A stretch of 64,000 nucleotides of DNA from CAZQRP01 sp964596125 (GCA_964596125.1 CAZQRP010000014.1:33787-97786); one strand, 5' to 3'. Shown: positions 51,451 through 61,057, counted from the first letter of the stretch. Translations and numbers: made by a program. Notes: a model not told the origin generated them from the letters alone.

Positions 51451-51639
51451 ATGTGTATAGCAACTGTTTATATTAACGATTCTGGTGAGATCGAAAAGGT
51501 TATGCAGGACGTGGTATCTATAGAATCTGAAGGCTCCGGTATCTTGCTGACTACGCTCTTGGGGGAAGAAAAGTTGTTAACAGCCACTATAAAACATGTC
51601 GATTTTTTGAAGCATACTGTTACCGTCGAGTCCAGCTAG
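51451..51639 (+). CDS. cooT: CooT-like nickel-binding protein
   Basis: 62 residues: MCIATVYINDSGEIEKVMQD, then LLTTLLGEEKLLTATIKHVD. I start at ATG 51451, since GAGGTGG lies 6-12 nt upstream and this puts Cys at position 2, the residue that binds nickel in the Rhodospirillum protein. It is thought to help deliver Ni to CO dehydrogenase. Second CODH accessory gene in the window besides cooC. Confidence 0.85.
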   Translation: MCIATVYINDSGEIEKVMQDVVSIESEGSGILLTTLLGEEKLLTATIKHVDFLKHTVTVESS

Positions 51640-51691
51640 TCATTTAATATGATTGATTGCTATCGACATTGGTAAATGAAGGATTTAGATT

Positions 51692-52609
51692 ATGAACAGA
51701 TATGAAGTGATTATCGTCGGTGGTGGTCCGGCTGGTCTAACAGCTGGTTTATATTCATCCCGGGCTGGCCTCAAGACGTTATTGTTGGAACGGGCCATGT
51801 TTGGAGGACAGATAGTTAATGCTCAGAGAGTCGAGAATTATCCTGGTTTTCCCGATGGCATCTCCGGCTTTGACCTGGCGTCGCATATGCATCAGCAGGC
51901 CATAAAGTATGGACTGGAAATAGTGAATACCGATGTTACGGGAATCGAATCAGGGAAGCCTCACCTTGTATATACCGATGATAGTTGCTTTGAGACCGGA
52001 TCAATAATTATCGCTGCGGGTTCGGAGTATAACAAACTGGGTGTTGCGGGCGAAGACAAGTTGATAGGGCGCGGTGTTTCCTATTGTGCTACCTGTGATG
52101 GTTTCCTTTTTCGAGACCGTGATGTAGCGGTTATCGGAGGTGGTGATACTGCCATCACCGACGCTTTGGAACTGAGTCAGCATGCATCTAGAGTATATGT
52201 TATTCACCGTCGTGATCAGCTTCGAGCTGGACAGGTTCTTCAACAGCGGGCCTTCGCTCAACCAAAGCTGGAATATGTCTGGAACACAGTTGTGGAAGAG
52301 ATTGCTGGCGAAGAAACTGTTACTAATCTAAAGCTGCTTAATGTGAAGAGCGGTGAACGGACTACCCTACCAGTGGCTGGTATCTTCGTTGCTGTGGGAC
52401 TCAAGCCAAACAGCCAGCGCTTTGCCAACACAGTGAAAGTAGATGAAGCAGGACTTATTGAAACCGATATGCTTATGGCTACTTCGGTTCCCGGCATATA
52501 TGCAATAGGTGACATTCGTAAAAATTCGGCCCGCCAGGTAACCACCGCAGTTGGCGATGGTGCGACCGCTGCTATGGCTGCCTTCAAATATATAAACGAG
52601 CACCTGTAA
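51692..52609 (+). CDS. trxB: thioredoxin reductase
   Basis: 305 residues. FAD motif IIVGGGPAGLTAGLYSSRAG, redox-active Cys132-Ala-Thr-Cys135 in SYCATCDGFLF, NAD(P)H motif VIGGGDTAITDALEL, and GIYAIGDIRKNSARQV for the second FAD contact. It reduces thioredoxin or related carriers. The hairpin downstream probably ends the transcript. Confidence 0.93.
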   Translation: MNRYEVIIVGGGPAGLTAGLYSSRAGLKTLLLERAMFGGQIVNAQRVENYPGFPDGISGFDLASHMHQQAIKYGLEIVNTDVTGIESGKPHLVYTDDSCFETGSIIIAAGSEYNKLGVAGEDKLIGRGVSYCATCDGFLFRDRDVAVIGGGDTAITDALELSQHASRVYVIHRRDQLRAGQVLQQRAFAQPKLEYVWNTVVEEIAGEETVTNLKLLNVKSGERTTLPVAGIFVAVGLKPNSQRFANTVKVDEAGLIETDMLMATSVPGIYAIGDIRKNSARQVTTAVGDGATAAMAAFKYINEHL

Positions 52610-52619
52610 AGAATTCTCG

Positions 52620-52643
52620 CTACCCGATTGCTTTATCGGGTAG
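52620..52643 (+). terminator. probable terminator after trxB
   Basis: CTACCCGAT-TGCTTT-ATCGGGTAG forms a 9-bp stem 11 bp after the trxB stop. The tail (ACATTTAG) is only weakly T-rich, so termination may be incomplete. Confidence 0.55.
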
Positions 52644-52804
52644 ACATTTAGAAGACAGTTTGCACACCTTTAGCTTGCCAGTCCTTGATTATCACCTTTG
52701 TCTTAATTCAATATCGTTTCAGGTATATAGAGTGGACTCACGGCTGGGCATTGTAGGTAAACAATGGATGCAAGATGCTAGATCCTTTTCTGAGCTTCCG
52801 GATA

Positions 52805-53953
52805 TCAATAATAGTACTCATTAAGGCGGCGTGAAAAGGCCCGTACCAGTAAAATGAAAATGAGCAGAAAAATGAGACCGCTGACAATAAGGATTAGGGG
52901 AGGAACTAGCCCGACTTTAAACGCGTAAGGCGAGTAGACCCATTGGCTTTCATTGCCAGCACCGTCAATAGCCTTGACCCGCCAGTAATATGTTCCGGGT
53001 GCAATTCTTACAGTGCTACTGGCCTGCGTTAAATCTGACTTCCGCATGCCTGGTTTAATGGGAGTGAACTTGATGTTGTCGGAAATCTCCATAGTGTAGG
53101 TGATGCCGCTGGGATCGGACACCTTGGTCCAGCTAAAGGTGACAGGTTTGGTACCAAGCAATCCTACTCTTTGCCCCTTGGGCGCTAATATCACCGGCTG
53201 CTTTGGCGGCTTGTTATCCTGAGACGGGCCTGTGGTAGAACTGTTACTGGCTCTATCGGTGTCGATCATAACCTCGTCTCTGTCCTCGGGAACATTTGAG
53301 GAATGGTTTATACTGGTCACGACCTCCAGAGTAGCAGTAGCGGTTTCGGTATACAAGCGCGGTGTGTCTATGACTAACTTGTGCGCACCGGTGCTAATAT
53401 CGGGAACCGTGTACTTTGCACTGAAGCTGCCCACCTTATTGGTCACTATGTCAACAGTGGTTGATTTACCATCAAAGGTAAGCGTGCCGGTATCATTGGC
53501 AGGGAAACCGGTACCGTTGATGGTCACGGTAGTGCCAGGTGTAGCCGGTGACGGATTGATTGTAAGCCCCGGTTTCACATTGAACTGGATATTGAGAGGC
53601 TCGTCACGAGCAATGCGCCTAAACTGGACATAGGCTATACCGTATTTTGCCTCCGGGATGGTAAATCTGGCTGTTACGTTGTAGCCGCCTCTGGGTACAT
53701 TTCCCTTAGTCAGTACAACGGTTTTGTCCTCGTCAAACGTTGACGTTGAACTCCAGCGTATCATGTAATCCCCATCTACCGGGAAGACATTGCTGACTAT
53801 GGTAAGGGTTGCTGTTGTGCCTACCTTACCCGAAATCGGTGCCAAACTGACACTGCAATCACCGCCGCCACCTCAGCCTCCGGCTGCTACTTTTGCGGGT
53901 AGTACACTTATAGCCAGAATTGAAACTAAAGCTGCATAGTATACTATTCTCAT
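52805..53953 (-). pseudogene. IPT/TIG-domain surface protein interrupted by TGA
   Basis: The frame from ATG 53953 gives a signal peptide (MRIVYYAALVSILAISVLPA, then KVAAGG), an in-frame TGA at 53873-53875, then GGGGDCSVSLAPISGKVGTT and 340 further residues: an Ig-like domain, an IPT/TIG domain (LTINPSPATPGTTVTINGTG), a linker rich in Ser/Asn, a fibronectin-like domain (PKQPVILAPKGQRVG, YTMEISDNIKFTPI) and a C-terminal membrane helix with basic anchor (PLILIVSGLIFLLIFILLVR). The protein was meant to be exported and anchored by its C-terminus. A nonsense mutation of a Gly codon (GGA to TGA), a read error, or TGA read-through are all possible; its promoter looks intact. Confidence 0.7.
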
Positions 53954-53963
53954 TCCTCGTTAA

Positions 53964-53992
53964 TATATATGATTTTTATTTGACTTTGTCAA
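53964..53992 (-). promoter_or_regulatory. promoter of the surface protein gene
   Basis: On the minus strand TTGACA (53987-53992), 17-bp spacer, TATATA (53964-53969). The -35 overlaps a perfect inverted repeat TTTGAC-TTT-GTCAAA (53979-53993). Confidence 0.6.
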
Positions 53993-54219
53993 ATCCCGGT
54001 ACCTGTTCTGGACACTGAATGCCCTACCCGTTCGTGGTTACTACGGGACGGTAGCGGAGGGGGACTGCGATTACCCGTTGTTTGCATAGCTCAAATGGAT
54101 AGACACATTATGTCAACTTATTCCGCTGGTACGCTTTGAATGGATATAGTCTGTTACTTTTCTTAATTCTGCTGTACAATACTCAATCTAGTGCTATAGT
54201 AGATGAACGGAGGTTACCT

Positions 54220-54555
54220 ATGAAATCTAAAGTACTTCTTGTGCAATCTGAGGGATTGGGGAGAGGGGACGAACGTCTGGGTAAGTTGCTCATGGCCAAT
54301 TTTATACGACTGCTGGTGGAAAGTGATACTAAGCCGGGTAGTCTGGTGTTCTGGAACACGGGAGTACGCCTCGTGTGTGAAACCTCCCAGGTTCTAGACT
54401 ATCTGAAACAACTGGAGGAACAGGGAGTCGAGATTTTAGCATGCACAACTTGCCTTGAATACCTGGACTTAATGGACAAGCTGGCAGTTGGCCGACCGAC
54501 AACAATGGTTAAGTCTATTGAATCCATGCTCGGTTGTGAGGTAGTCAGTCTATAG
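54220..54555 (+). CDS. DsrE/YedF C-terminal-like protein
   Basis: 111 residues from ATG 54220 (MKSKVLLVQSEGLGRGDERL), with GGAGGT 7 nt upstream. The pattern RGDERLGKLLMANFIRLL, FWNTGVRLVCETSQVLDYL, LEEQGVEILACTTCLEYLDL and the ending with KSIESMLGCEVVS follows the C-terminal domain of YedF, a protein linked to selenium metabolism. The N-terminal TusA domain of full YedF is absent, and the usual CGTC is CTTC. Role unknown; a sulfur or selenium relay is possible. Confidence 0.75.
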   Translation: MKSKVLLVQSEGLGRGDERLGKLLMANFIRLLVESDTKPGSLVFWNTGVRLVCETSQVLDYLKQLEEQGVEILACTTCLEYLDLMDKLAVGRPTTMVKSIESMLGCEVVSL

Positions 54556-54780
54556 CCTGTACATATGAGAGCTCAACAACATCATTCCAGGTCGTAATAA
54601 AACTTTAAGCAGTCCGGCTGTGTAACAAGAAGCCTTATCTTGTTGAAAACCAAAAGCATTAAACACTGTTAAAAAGTCAACGTTGATACTATCACGAACA
54701 GCTCTCACACGAACCTGTTCATCAAATTACAGTTGATACCATCAGATAGACTTAATTCATATGGCTTCGAGGAGTAAAAG

Positions 54781-55488
54781 ATGTCGGGCAATAAGAGTAA
54801 AAGAAGTGAAAGTAAAATGTATTTCAAACTGGTGGTTCAGGGTATTTTCTCCTTACTGTTGATAATCGTTTTAATGTTTATACTTGCCGGGCGTATAACG
54901 TATTGGCAGGGATGGGTCTTTAGCGGGATAGCAATTTTCGGAGTTTTAGTCCAGTCTTTACTGTTTGCCGGTAAAACCGAGCTTGTCAAAGAGCGGATGA
55001 AACCTGGGCCCGGTACTAAATGGTGGGATAAGGTGTTTTTTGCTGCGTATATACCGATGTTTTTTGCTGGTGTTATCGTTGCCATTATAGATGCGGGACG
55101 TTTTGGATGGACATCGTATTTACCTTTGTCCGTTTATATACCAGGGTGTATAGCCTTTGTACTTTCGCTTTTTATTTATTCATGGGCAATGTGGATAAAT
55201 AGTTTCTTTTCCAGCGCGGTCCGTATCCAAACGGATAGAGGGCAGAAAGTAGTGCAAGATGGTCCCTACCGTTTTATCAGACATCCCGGATATGTGGCGG
55301 GAATTCTAATGGCGATAAGTGTTTCTTTGGTTCTTGGTTCACTGTGGGCTCTTATCCCCGCTGGCGTTGTGGTGATTCTGCTTATTATCCGGACCTACCT
55401 GGAGGACACGACATTACAACAGGAATTGATAGGATACGCCGACTATACTAAGAAAGTGAAGTATCGGCTTTTTCCAGGCATATGGTAA
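54781..55488 (+). CDS. isoprenylcysteine carboxyl methyltransferase-like membrane protein
   Basis: 235 residues, five membrane segments, and the ICMT/PEMT C-terminal signature: VQDGPYRFIRHPGYVAGILM and EDTTLQQELIGYADYTKKVKYRLFPGIW. The family methylates phospholipid head groups, isoprenoid cysteines or other membrane substrates using SAM; the substrate is not known here. GAGGAG precedes the ATG. Confidence 0.85.
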   Translation: MSGNKSKRSESKMYFKLVVQGIFSLLLIIVLMFILAGRITYWQGWVFSGIAIFGVLVQSLLFAGKTELVKERMKPGPGTKWWDKVFFAAYIPMFFAGVIVAIIDAGRFGWTSYLPLSVYIPGCIAFVLSLFIYSWAMWINSFFSSAVRIQTDRGQKVVQDGPYRFIRHPGYVAGILMAISVSLVLGSLWALIPAGVVVILLIIRTYLEDTTLQQELIGYADYTKKVKYRLFPGIW

Positions 55489-55990
55489 AGGAAAGAAAGA
55501 TACTCCGCAATGAGGCAAACAAGCGTATTTTACGATTAACTTCTCTAGAAAGTAACAATAATAAAAGCGTAAATATCTGATAGCACACATTCGTTTCTCA
55601 TAGCTTTAACCGGTGACGGCACGGGTAATAATTTATTTTTGATTTACCTATAAATAAGTATTGACAGAACCTGCTACCGGAATTAGAATCATGCTACCTC
55701 CGTTGAATCAATCACACAGGTAATGTGCACGACACAGCAGGCTGATTGGCTGTAGAACCAGGCAACTTAAATACTTAGAAAGCATTTCTCTTGGCATCGT
55801 TGGCAACATAACGGTAATTCAATGTCGAGTTGTGCCGATAATGGCAGGTGACTTATAGACATATGCATTCTCACTTTCGCTCTGATATGCTATGCTGGCC
55901 TGAGGTAAAACCCTGTACTCCGAATGTAACATTGGATGGGGATGCTCCAATATAGTAATGGATAAATTAAAAAAGGAGGTGAATTGAACG
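55489..55990. other. 502-bp intergenic region
   Basis: No gene recognised. It contains a candidate promoter for the downstream gene: TTGACA (55661-55666), 17-bp spacer, TAGAAT (55684-55689), which would give a leader of about 300 nt. I see no clear structured RNA in that leader. Confidence 0.4.
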
Positions 55991-56935
55991 ATGGACTGGA
56001 ATATCATTATTGATCCTTTAAAGGACCTGCTGGCAGTGGTCTTTGCCTACCTGCCCAATATAGTGGGTGCACTCATCTTACTGATAATCGCATGGATTCT
56101 AGCCAAGGTGCTGAGGACCATTGTTCGAAAAATCCTGCGAACTGCCAGGATAGATGATAGGTTTGGCAAGGGAGCAGAGGCCGAAGAAGGAAAGCAGTTT
56201 CCTATGGCTCATGGAGCCGGCACGGCGGTGTACTGGCTGGTATGGATTTTCTTTTTGCTGGCTATATTAGAGATCCTGGGCATGAAGGGGATGCTGAATT
56301 CCGTGGTGATGATATTTGAAAAAATCCTTTCAGCGGTCCCGAACATAATTGGGGCTGCCATAGTGCTGGCTATTTTCTATTTCTTGGGTCGGCTTTTGGC
56401 GGGATCAATTACCAGGTTACTTACATCTGTCCACTTCAATGAACTTCCAGTTAAGCTGGGGCTGGCTAAACATCCAGTTGAGGGAAGGTGGACGCCGTCA
56501 AGTATTGTGGGATACCTGGTTCTGGTGCTGCTTATGCTCTTCGCCCTGATGATGGCTGCGGAGCTGCTGGACTTTACTATAGTGAACGTATTAATATCTA
56601 AGTTCACGGAGTTCTTCGCTCAAGTAATCCTGGCAGTCATCATCCTTGGTATCGGTATCTTTCTGGCAGACCTGGTTGCCAGAACTATGAAGGCCAGTGG
56701 TCAGCCACAGGTTCTGGCATCAATTGTGAAGGCCTTCATTATGGTGCTCGTTATAGCAATAGCACTTCGTACGATGGGTTTTGCCAACGATATTGTCATG
56801 CTTGGCTTCGGGCTGATGTTGGGTGCCGTTGCTGTGGCAGTAGCTCTCGCCTTCGGTCTTGGTGGGCGCGAAGTTGCTCGTGACCAGCTAGATCGCTGGA
56901 TTAAGTCCATGAGGTCTGAAAAGGAGAGTAAATAA
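55991..56935 (+). CDS. mechanosensitive-channel-like membrane protein (conserved TM-helix repeats)
   Basis: 314 residues, about six membrane helices. Repeated P-N-I-V/I-G-A-hydrophobic units (YLPNIVGALILLIIAWILAK, AVPNIIGAAIVLAIFYFLGR) and the final GAVAVAVALAFGLGGREVARDQLD match the TM_helix/CmpX group related to MscS but without the large cytosolic MscS domain. AAAGGAGGTG lies before the start. Probably an osmotic or small-conductance channel component. Confidence 0.82.
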   Translation: MDWNIIIDPLKDLLAVVFAYLPNIVGALILLIIAWILAKVLRTIVRKILRTARIDDRFGKGAEAEEGKQFPMAHGAGTAVYWLVWIFFLLAILEILGMKGMLNSVVMIFEKILSAVPNIIGAAIVLAIFYFLGRLLAGSITRLLTSVHFNELPVKLGLAKHPVEGRWTPSSIVGYLVLVLLMLFALMMAAELLDFTIVNVLISKFTEFFAQVILAVIILGIGIFLADLVARTMKASGQPQVLASIVKAFIMVLVIAIALRTMGFANDIVMLGFGLMLGAVAVAVALAFGLGGREVARDQLDRWIKSMRSEKESK

Positions 56936-57124
56936 AAGCCGTTTAATCATTGAGATTTTGGAGCATCCCTTCCTTTTCGTGATCCTTGACGATTAGATAC
57001 GGAAAATATGACCACTCAAGCATATTCCAGGGTGGCGAACCGGTGTTGCCTTTATTGCTGCTGTTGTTATGGGGAGTTTGCAATGTTTTCAGCCAGCCAG
57101 GGTATAGTGAGGGTGGTACGGTTT

Positions 57125-57418
57125 TCACGACTGAGGTTTACAGTATAACTTGACCATATCAGGCCAGATCAAGGGTAATTGTCCCTGTCTGGTAGTAAAT
57201 ATCTGGTAAGTAATAGTTGAGTCATTCACCTTGTTTATTTTATAGGTATAGAAGTTCTTAAAAGCTAATTTCAAGCGATGTCGCTTTTTTTCTGCCTGTC
57301 GCCTTGCATATGCCGCATAACCAAGTAGACCGATGCCTGCTATTGTCGTGAGAGGCTCAGGGGTAAAAATAAGAGCCATAGCCAGAGGCTGCAGCCCCGA
57401 GTAGTGTCGGCGTTTCAT
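57125..57418 (-). CDS. hypothetical protein with one membrane helix
   Basis: 97 residues. Residues 10-36 (LAMALIFTPEPLTTIAGIGL and LGYAAYARRQ) look like a membrane helix preceded by P-E-P and followed by basic residues, reminiscent of a PEP-CTERM signal, yet 60 further residues follow with a beta-rich look (NDSTITYQIFTTRQGQ). No family recognised and no strong ribosome site. Confidence 0.4.
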   Translation of the reverse strand: MKRRHYSGLQPLAMALIFTPEPLTTIAGIGLLGYAAYARRQAEKKRHRLKLAFKNFYTYKINKVNDSTITYQIFTTRQGQLPLIWPDMVKLYCKPQS

Positions 57419-57702
57419 TTTTTAAATCAAGTTAAAAATAATATATCATGTGTCCTCTTTTGTCAATTATAGTACGGTGGAAGGTCATTGCAGTCTTGAT
57501 CGGCATCAGGTAATGATATTTGCTCTCTAGCTTCTATACTAGAACTTGGATTTCCGATTAACTTCTGTCGCCAGTCATTTTCACGTTTCTGCGATGTAAA
57601 ATCAAACAAATTGTACGCTTACGTGAAAGGGTGGAATAGATGAAAATTAAGCCTCATTGCCGGTTTGATTTACCAGAACCACTAAAGGTAATAAACCCTG
57701 AT

Positions 57703-57999
57703 TTATCCGCCTTCTATCGGTGGTATGAAAGTGAGAGTATCTCCGTCGCTCAGCTTGGTCTCCAGCCCGCCCACAAGCTCCAACTGGCGACCATTCAAAA
57801 GGATAACCGCCCTACCGGTCAGCTTCTGGGCTTCTACATCGAATACAATCTGCCCGAATGCATGGTATGTAACGGCAAGTTGGTTAAAGAGATGTTTAAC
57901 TGTTTCATCCTGCTCGATTTTCTGTTCGACGATAGCCTCGCTTGCTGCTTCAATGCCCAACATCTCCGTAAGCCACGATAAAAATTCCAGACGCACCAT
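57703..57999 (-). CDS. MoaD/ThiS-family sulfur carrier
   Basis: 98 residues with a ubiquitin-like fold and the C-terminal Gly-Gly (DGDTLTFIPPIEGG) that is adenylated and thiocarboxylated for molybdopterin synthesis. It lies 222 bp downstream of the AOR gene on the same strand; MoaD-like proteins commonly accompany tungstopterin enzymes. The opposite-strand ORF here is a shadow. Confidence 0.8.
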   Translation of the reverse strand: MVRLEFLSWLTEMLGIEAASEAIVEQKIEQDETVKHLFNQLAVTYHAFGQIVFDVEAQKLTGRAVILLNGRQLELVGGLETKLSDGDTLTFIPPIEGG

Positions 58000-58221
58000 A
58001 CATATAAATTCCTGTTAAAATTCCATTCAAATACGTGGATTGTCAATCATGGATCGACTCCCTTGGCAACATTACCTGAAACAAGCCCGGTTCGACTATC
58101 GTGCAGAGTACTCTTGCAGTACGTACACGAGGCTTAAAGAGCAATTGTCCTGCATATACTTCCCTACGTAATAGCAGTCCTGTCATATTAACGATCTCAG
58201 CTACATACGGTTAGAGTGAAG

Positions 58222-60015
58222 CTAACCAATCGATCCCATAGGTCCCAGTACCGGAACAACGAAGCCGAGTCCGAGCCGCTTCAAATCCTCCTGCGGTGGT
58301 AACCCATCCTCTGTGAGCCTCAGTGTGTCCCTGTAGTAATTTTTTTTCGCTGATTCAAACTCAGCTCTGTCCCAGACCCATTCAGTGCCATATTTATCAA
58401 TAATGGGCTCATCAAAAGCTCGTGGTGGCAAGTTATCATCCTTCGAGGGGTGATATCCTTCTCTCAGGCTTACACATCTGTTGAAGTAATAATTTCTCAG
58501 GGCTATGTTCTTGATATCATCTACACTGAAATCCCAGCCGCAAACAGCATTCAGGAACACCCTGACAGCATCTTCTTCGGAGCCCCATATCTGGACGAAT
58601 GGGGGAATAGCAAAGCGACAGATTGTTGCAGCTTCCTCCAGCCCGGAAATTATATTGGTACCCATACGTGCTCCATTATGGCTGGTGGCAAAAGGAAGCC
58701 CGAAACCAACGTGCTTATTCCTTACATCATATGTTGGAGCTGCACATCCGTGAACCTCAAAGGCATACCATCTGGATGACTCTCCGAATACTTCATAGGC
58801 ACGCCGGAAGCCCTCGGCAAGAGCAGTCGGCGCACAGCCTTGTTTATAGGCAATTTTCTCCAGGAGTTCACAGGTTGCCTCCAAACTACCCCATTGCAGA
58901 TCAACTCCATTGAGATCTTCTCTGGTAATAATACCATGCTCATAGAGGTCCATGGCCCAGGCTACCAGTCCTCCCAGCTCTTCGCTATCCATCCCGAGCT
59001 CGTCTATCAGTCCGTTGATCTCAGTCATCTCTTCATAGCCAAGCATTACATTAGCATTAAAACCTCCTACGTCATCGTGCCTGAGCTCACCGCCGAAGGC
59101 TCCCCTCTTGCTGTTCTTGAAGAAGGGGACAAAACAGGCAGCAGCGCACCCGGGACATCCGTCTGTCCAGGCATAGTATTTCAAGTGATGTTCATAGTGA
59201 TCGGTCTTTTCGACGATTTCGTGATAACCCAGATGGTTGTTCTTGATTCCTTCCGCTGCGTAACGGAGCAAATGAGTTGGTGCATCTGTATGTCCCCAGC
59301 GACTTTCTCTAAGCTTACGCACGGCTGTCTTTGAGCTGAGAGCATATGTCCTGAAAAGCTGCCAGACTTTCGTGTGGTCAGCATACAATGGGCCTTTAGT
59401 TCCCCTTACGGTAATAGCCTTGAGATTCTTGGAACCCATCACCGCACCGCATCCCCACTTGGAAGCACTGTGGACAAACTCTGCAGATACATTGGCAAAT
59501 CTCACCAGGTTCTCGCCGGCTGGGCCTATGCAAAGGACGCCAAATATTTCTCCGGTCTCTTGATTTAACTGTTCTCTCAGGGTAACTTCGGTATCCTGTT
59601 TCCACCTGCCCCACAATTCCGAGGCATCACGGAGCTCTACCCTGTCATCATAGATATAAAGGTAGACCGGTTTCTTAGACCTGCCCCTGATTACTATGCC
59701 AGCATTGTACTGTGCTTTCATAATCTCTTCGCCAATGTAGCTGGAAATTGAGCTTCTACCAGCCCAGCCAGTCAGCGGCGATTTGAAACTCAAGACTGTT
59801 TTCGTTCCAATGAGACCGGTCAATGGCCCAACGCCGATGTGCAGGATATTGTCAGGTCCGAGAGGGTCTGCTCCCTGTGGTACCATGTCCCATAGTAGCC
59901 TGTTGCCTAGTCCCCTCCCACCAAGGTATTTCCCGACATCTTCTGTAACATCCAGGACGCGATGGGTCTCTCTGGTTAAATCAACTTCTAGCAAACTGAA
60001 TTTGATTTCAGTCAT
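58222..60015 (-). CDS. aldehyde:ferredoxin oxidoreductase family tungsten enzyme
   Basis: 597 residues. N-terminal pterin-binding domain (DVGKYLGGRGLGNRLLWDMV, IGVGPLTGLIGTKTVLSFKS, SASKWGCGAVMGSKNLKAI) and the [4Fe-4S] ligands Cys287, Cys290, Cys294 (DGCPGCAAACF) with Cys466 (AATICRF). Such enzymes oxidise aldehydes to acids; the related BamB reduces benzoyl-CoA. The sequence shows AOR-family membership but not the substrate. It overlaps by 8 bp the upstream gene for a four-cluster ferredoxin, its probable electron partner. Confidence 0.9.
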   Translation of the reverse strand: MTEIKFSLLEVDLTRETHRVLDVTEDVGKYLGGRGLGNRLLWDMVPQGADPLGPDNILHIGVGPLTGLIGTKTVLSFKSPLTGWAGRSSISSYIGEEIMKAQYNAGIVIRGRSKKPVYLYIYDDRVELRDASELWGRWKQDTEVTLREQLNQETGEIFGVLCIGPAGENLVRFANVSAEFVHSASKWGCGAVMGSKNLKAITVRGTKGPLYADHTKVWQLFRTYALSSKTAVRKLRESRWGHTDAPTHLLRYAAEGIKNNHLGYHEIVEKTDHYEHHLKYYAWTDGCPGCAAACFVPFFKNSKRGAFGGELRHDDVGGFNANVMLGYEEMTEINGLIDELGMDSEELGGLVAWAMDLYEHGIITREDLNGVDLQWGSLEATCELLEKIAYKQGCAPTALAEGFRRAYEVFGESSRWYAFEVHGCAAPTYDVRNKHVGFGLPFATSHNGARMGTNIISGLEEAATICRFAIPPFVQIWGSEEDAVRVFLNAVCGWDFSVDDIKNIALRNYYFNRCVSLREGYHPSKDDNLPPRAFDEPIIDKYGTEWVWDRAEFESAKKNYYRDTLRLTEDGLPPQEDLKRLGLGFVVPVLGPMGSIG

Positions 60016-60721
60016 CTTTATGCCTCCATCCCGGGTAACTCATACTTTCTTTGGTTAGTGGATACAGTCTTCTGGCGATGAGATCAGCCTTTTCGTCTGC
60101 ATGCTTCCGGGTAGTGTCCTGTACCGAGTAGGCGAAACGATGGTCTTGACTGCCGACAAAGTAGAGAGCCCCATAGGGGCATACATTAACGCATTGAGGA
60201 TTTCTTTTCCCAATGTTTTTGGTATCGCACAGGTCACAGACAAAGGGTGTGGGGGATACCGGATAGTAGTTTCTTATAGCTTTGGCTGAACATGCCTGCT
60301 GACATAGTAAGCATTCATGTCCCAGACATCTCTCTTCGGCAATCATCATATGGAGCGAATTTTGATCAAAGTAGATTGCTGATGGATTCGCAGGGCAGGC
60401 TTTTTCACATTCCCTCTCTTTGTCCGGGCATTGAACACAGGTTACCTGTATTGCCTTGGGTAATGGCAGGAGATACTTCCTGACCTGTATTCTAGCCAGC
60501 TCCTTGTTGATTACCCCATAATGCATCATGGAGCAGGCCATCTGGCAGATCCCGCAGCCGACGCATTTCATATCATCGCACTCAATGAATGCGGGGCCTA
60601 CTGGGAACGGATAGTCCTCTTTGCCCCAACCTTTTGCCTCCGGTTCCGGTTTGATATCGGTGTGAATACCGGACGGGAATTGGGCATCTGATGCTCTGGC
60701 TATCCCCTTCTTCAGTACCAT
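60008..60721 (-). CDS. 4x[4Fe-4S] ferredoxin-type electron transfer protein
   Basis: 237 residues with cysteine motifs for about four clusters: CVGCGICQMACSMMHYG, CVQCPDKERECEKACPANP, CLGHECLLCQQACSAKAI and CDLCDTKNIGKRNPQCVNVC. This is the HycB/DmsB-like arrangement that serves AOR-type and other pterin enzymes. Cytosolic, without twin-arginine signal. ATG 60721 heads the operon with AOR and the MoaD-like gene. Confidence 0.88.
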   Translation of the reverse strand: MVLKKGIARASDAQFPSGIHTDIKPEPEAKGWGKEDYPFPVGPAFIECDDMKCVGCGICQMACSMMHYGVINKELARIQVRKYLLPLPKAIQVTCVQCPDKERECEKACPANPSAIYFDQNSLHMMIAEERCLGHECLLCQQACSAKAIRNYYPVSPTPFVCDLCDTKNIGKRNPQCVNVCPYGALYFVGSQDHRFAYSVQDTTRKHADEKADLIARRLYPLTKESMSYPGWRHKDD

Positions 60722-60871
60722 ATTTCCTGAACCTCCTTATCTTCAAATGACTTTATTACCGTAGCAAATATTATATGAAATAGTCCGGACTGTGAATTCT
60801 CTTGACGCATTCTTTATTCTCTTTCTTATGTCGGTATCTATTCTAATACTCTTCTTGTACTGTGTGACTGA

Positions 60872-60900
60872 ATTATGTCAAAGCGACACAATTGCGTCAA
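60872..60900 (-). promoter_or_regulatory. promoter of the AOR operon
   Basis: On the minus strand TTGACG (60895-60900), 17-bp spacer, CATAAT (60872-60877), about 150 bp before the first gene. Confidence 0.5.
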
Positions 60901-61057
60901 TATTTAACAAACCCTGTGCGAGTATTATGGAAATAGCTTCGAGCTGCTACAAATCCGGAGGCATCTTTCTTCAAACCACAGGAGAATCACTTCAGCATCT
61001 TGTCCCTGCGAAGCAAAATCAGACGACCATGCGACCTTTTAGTAAAGTCAGCCATAG

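Noticed and set aside
53873..53875. TGA as selenocysteine codon
   Set aside because: It lies in a glycine linker, not at a redox site, and I see no stem-loop directly downstream that would act as a SECIS element.
57640..57981. 113-codon plus-strand ORF
   Set aside because: It lies opposite the MoaD-like gene, which has a clear fold signature and a C-terminal Gly-Gly.
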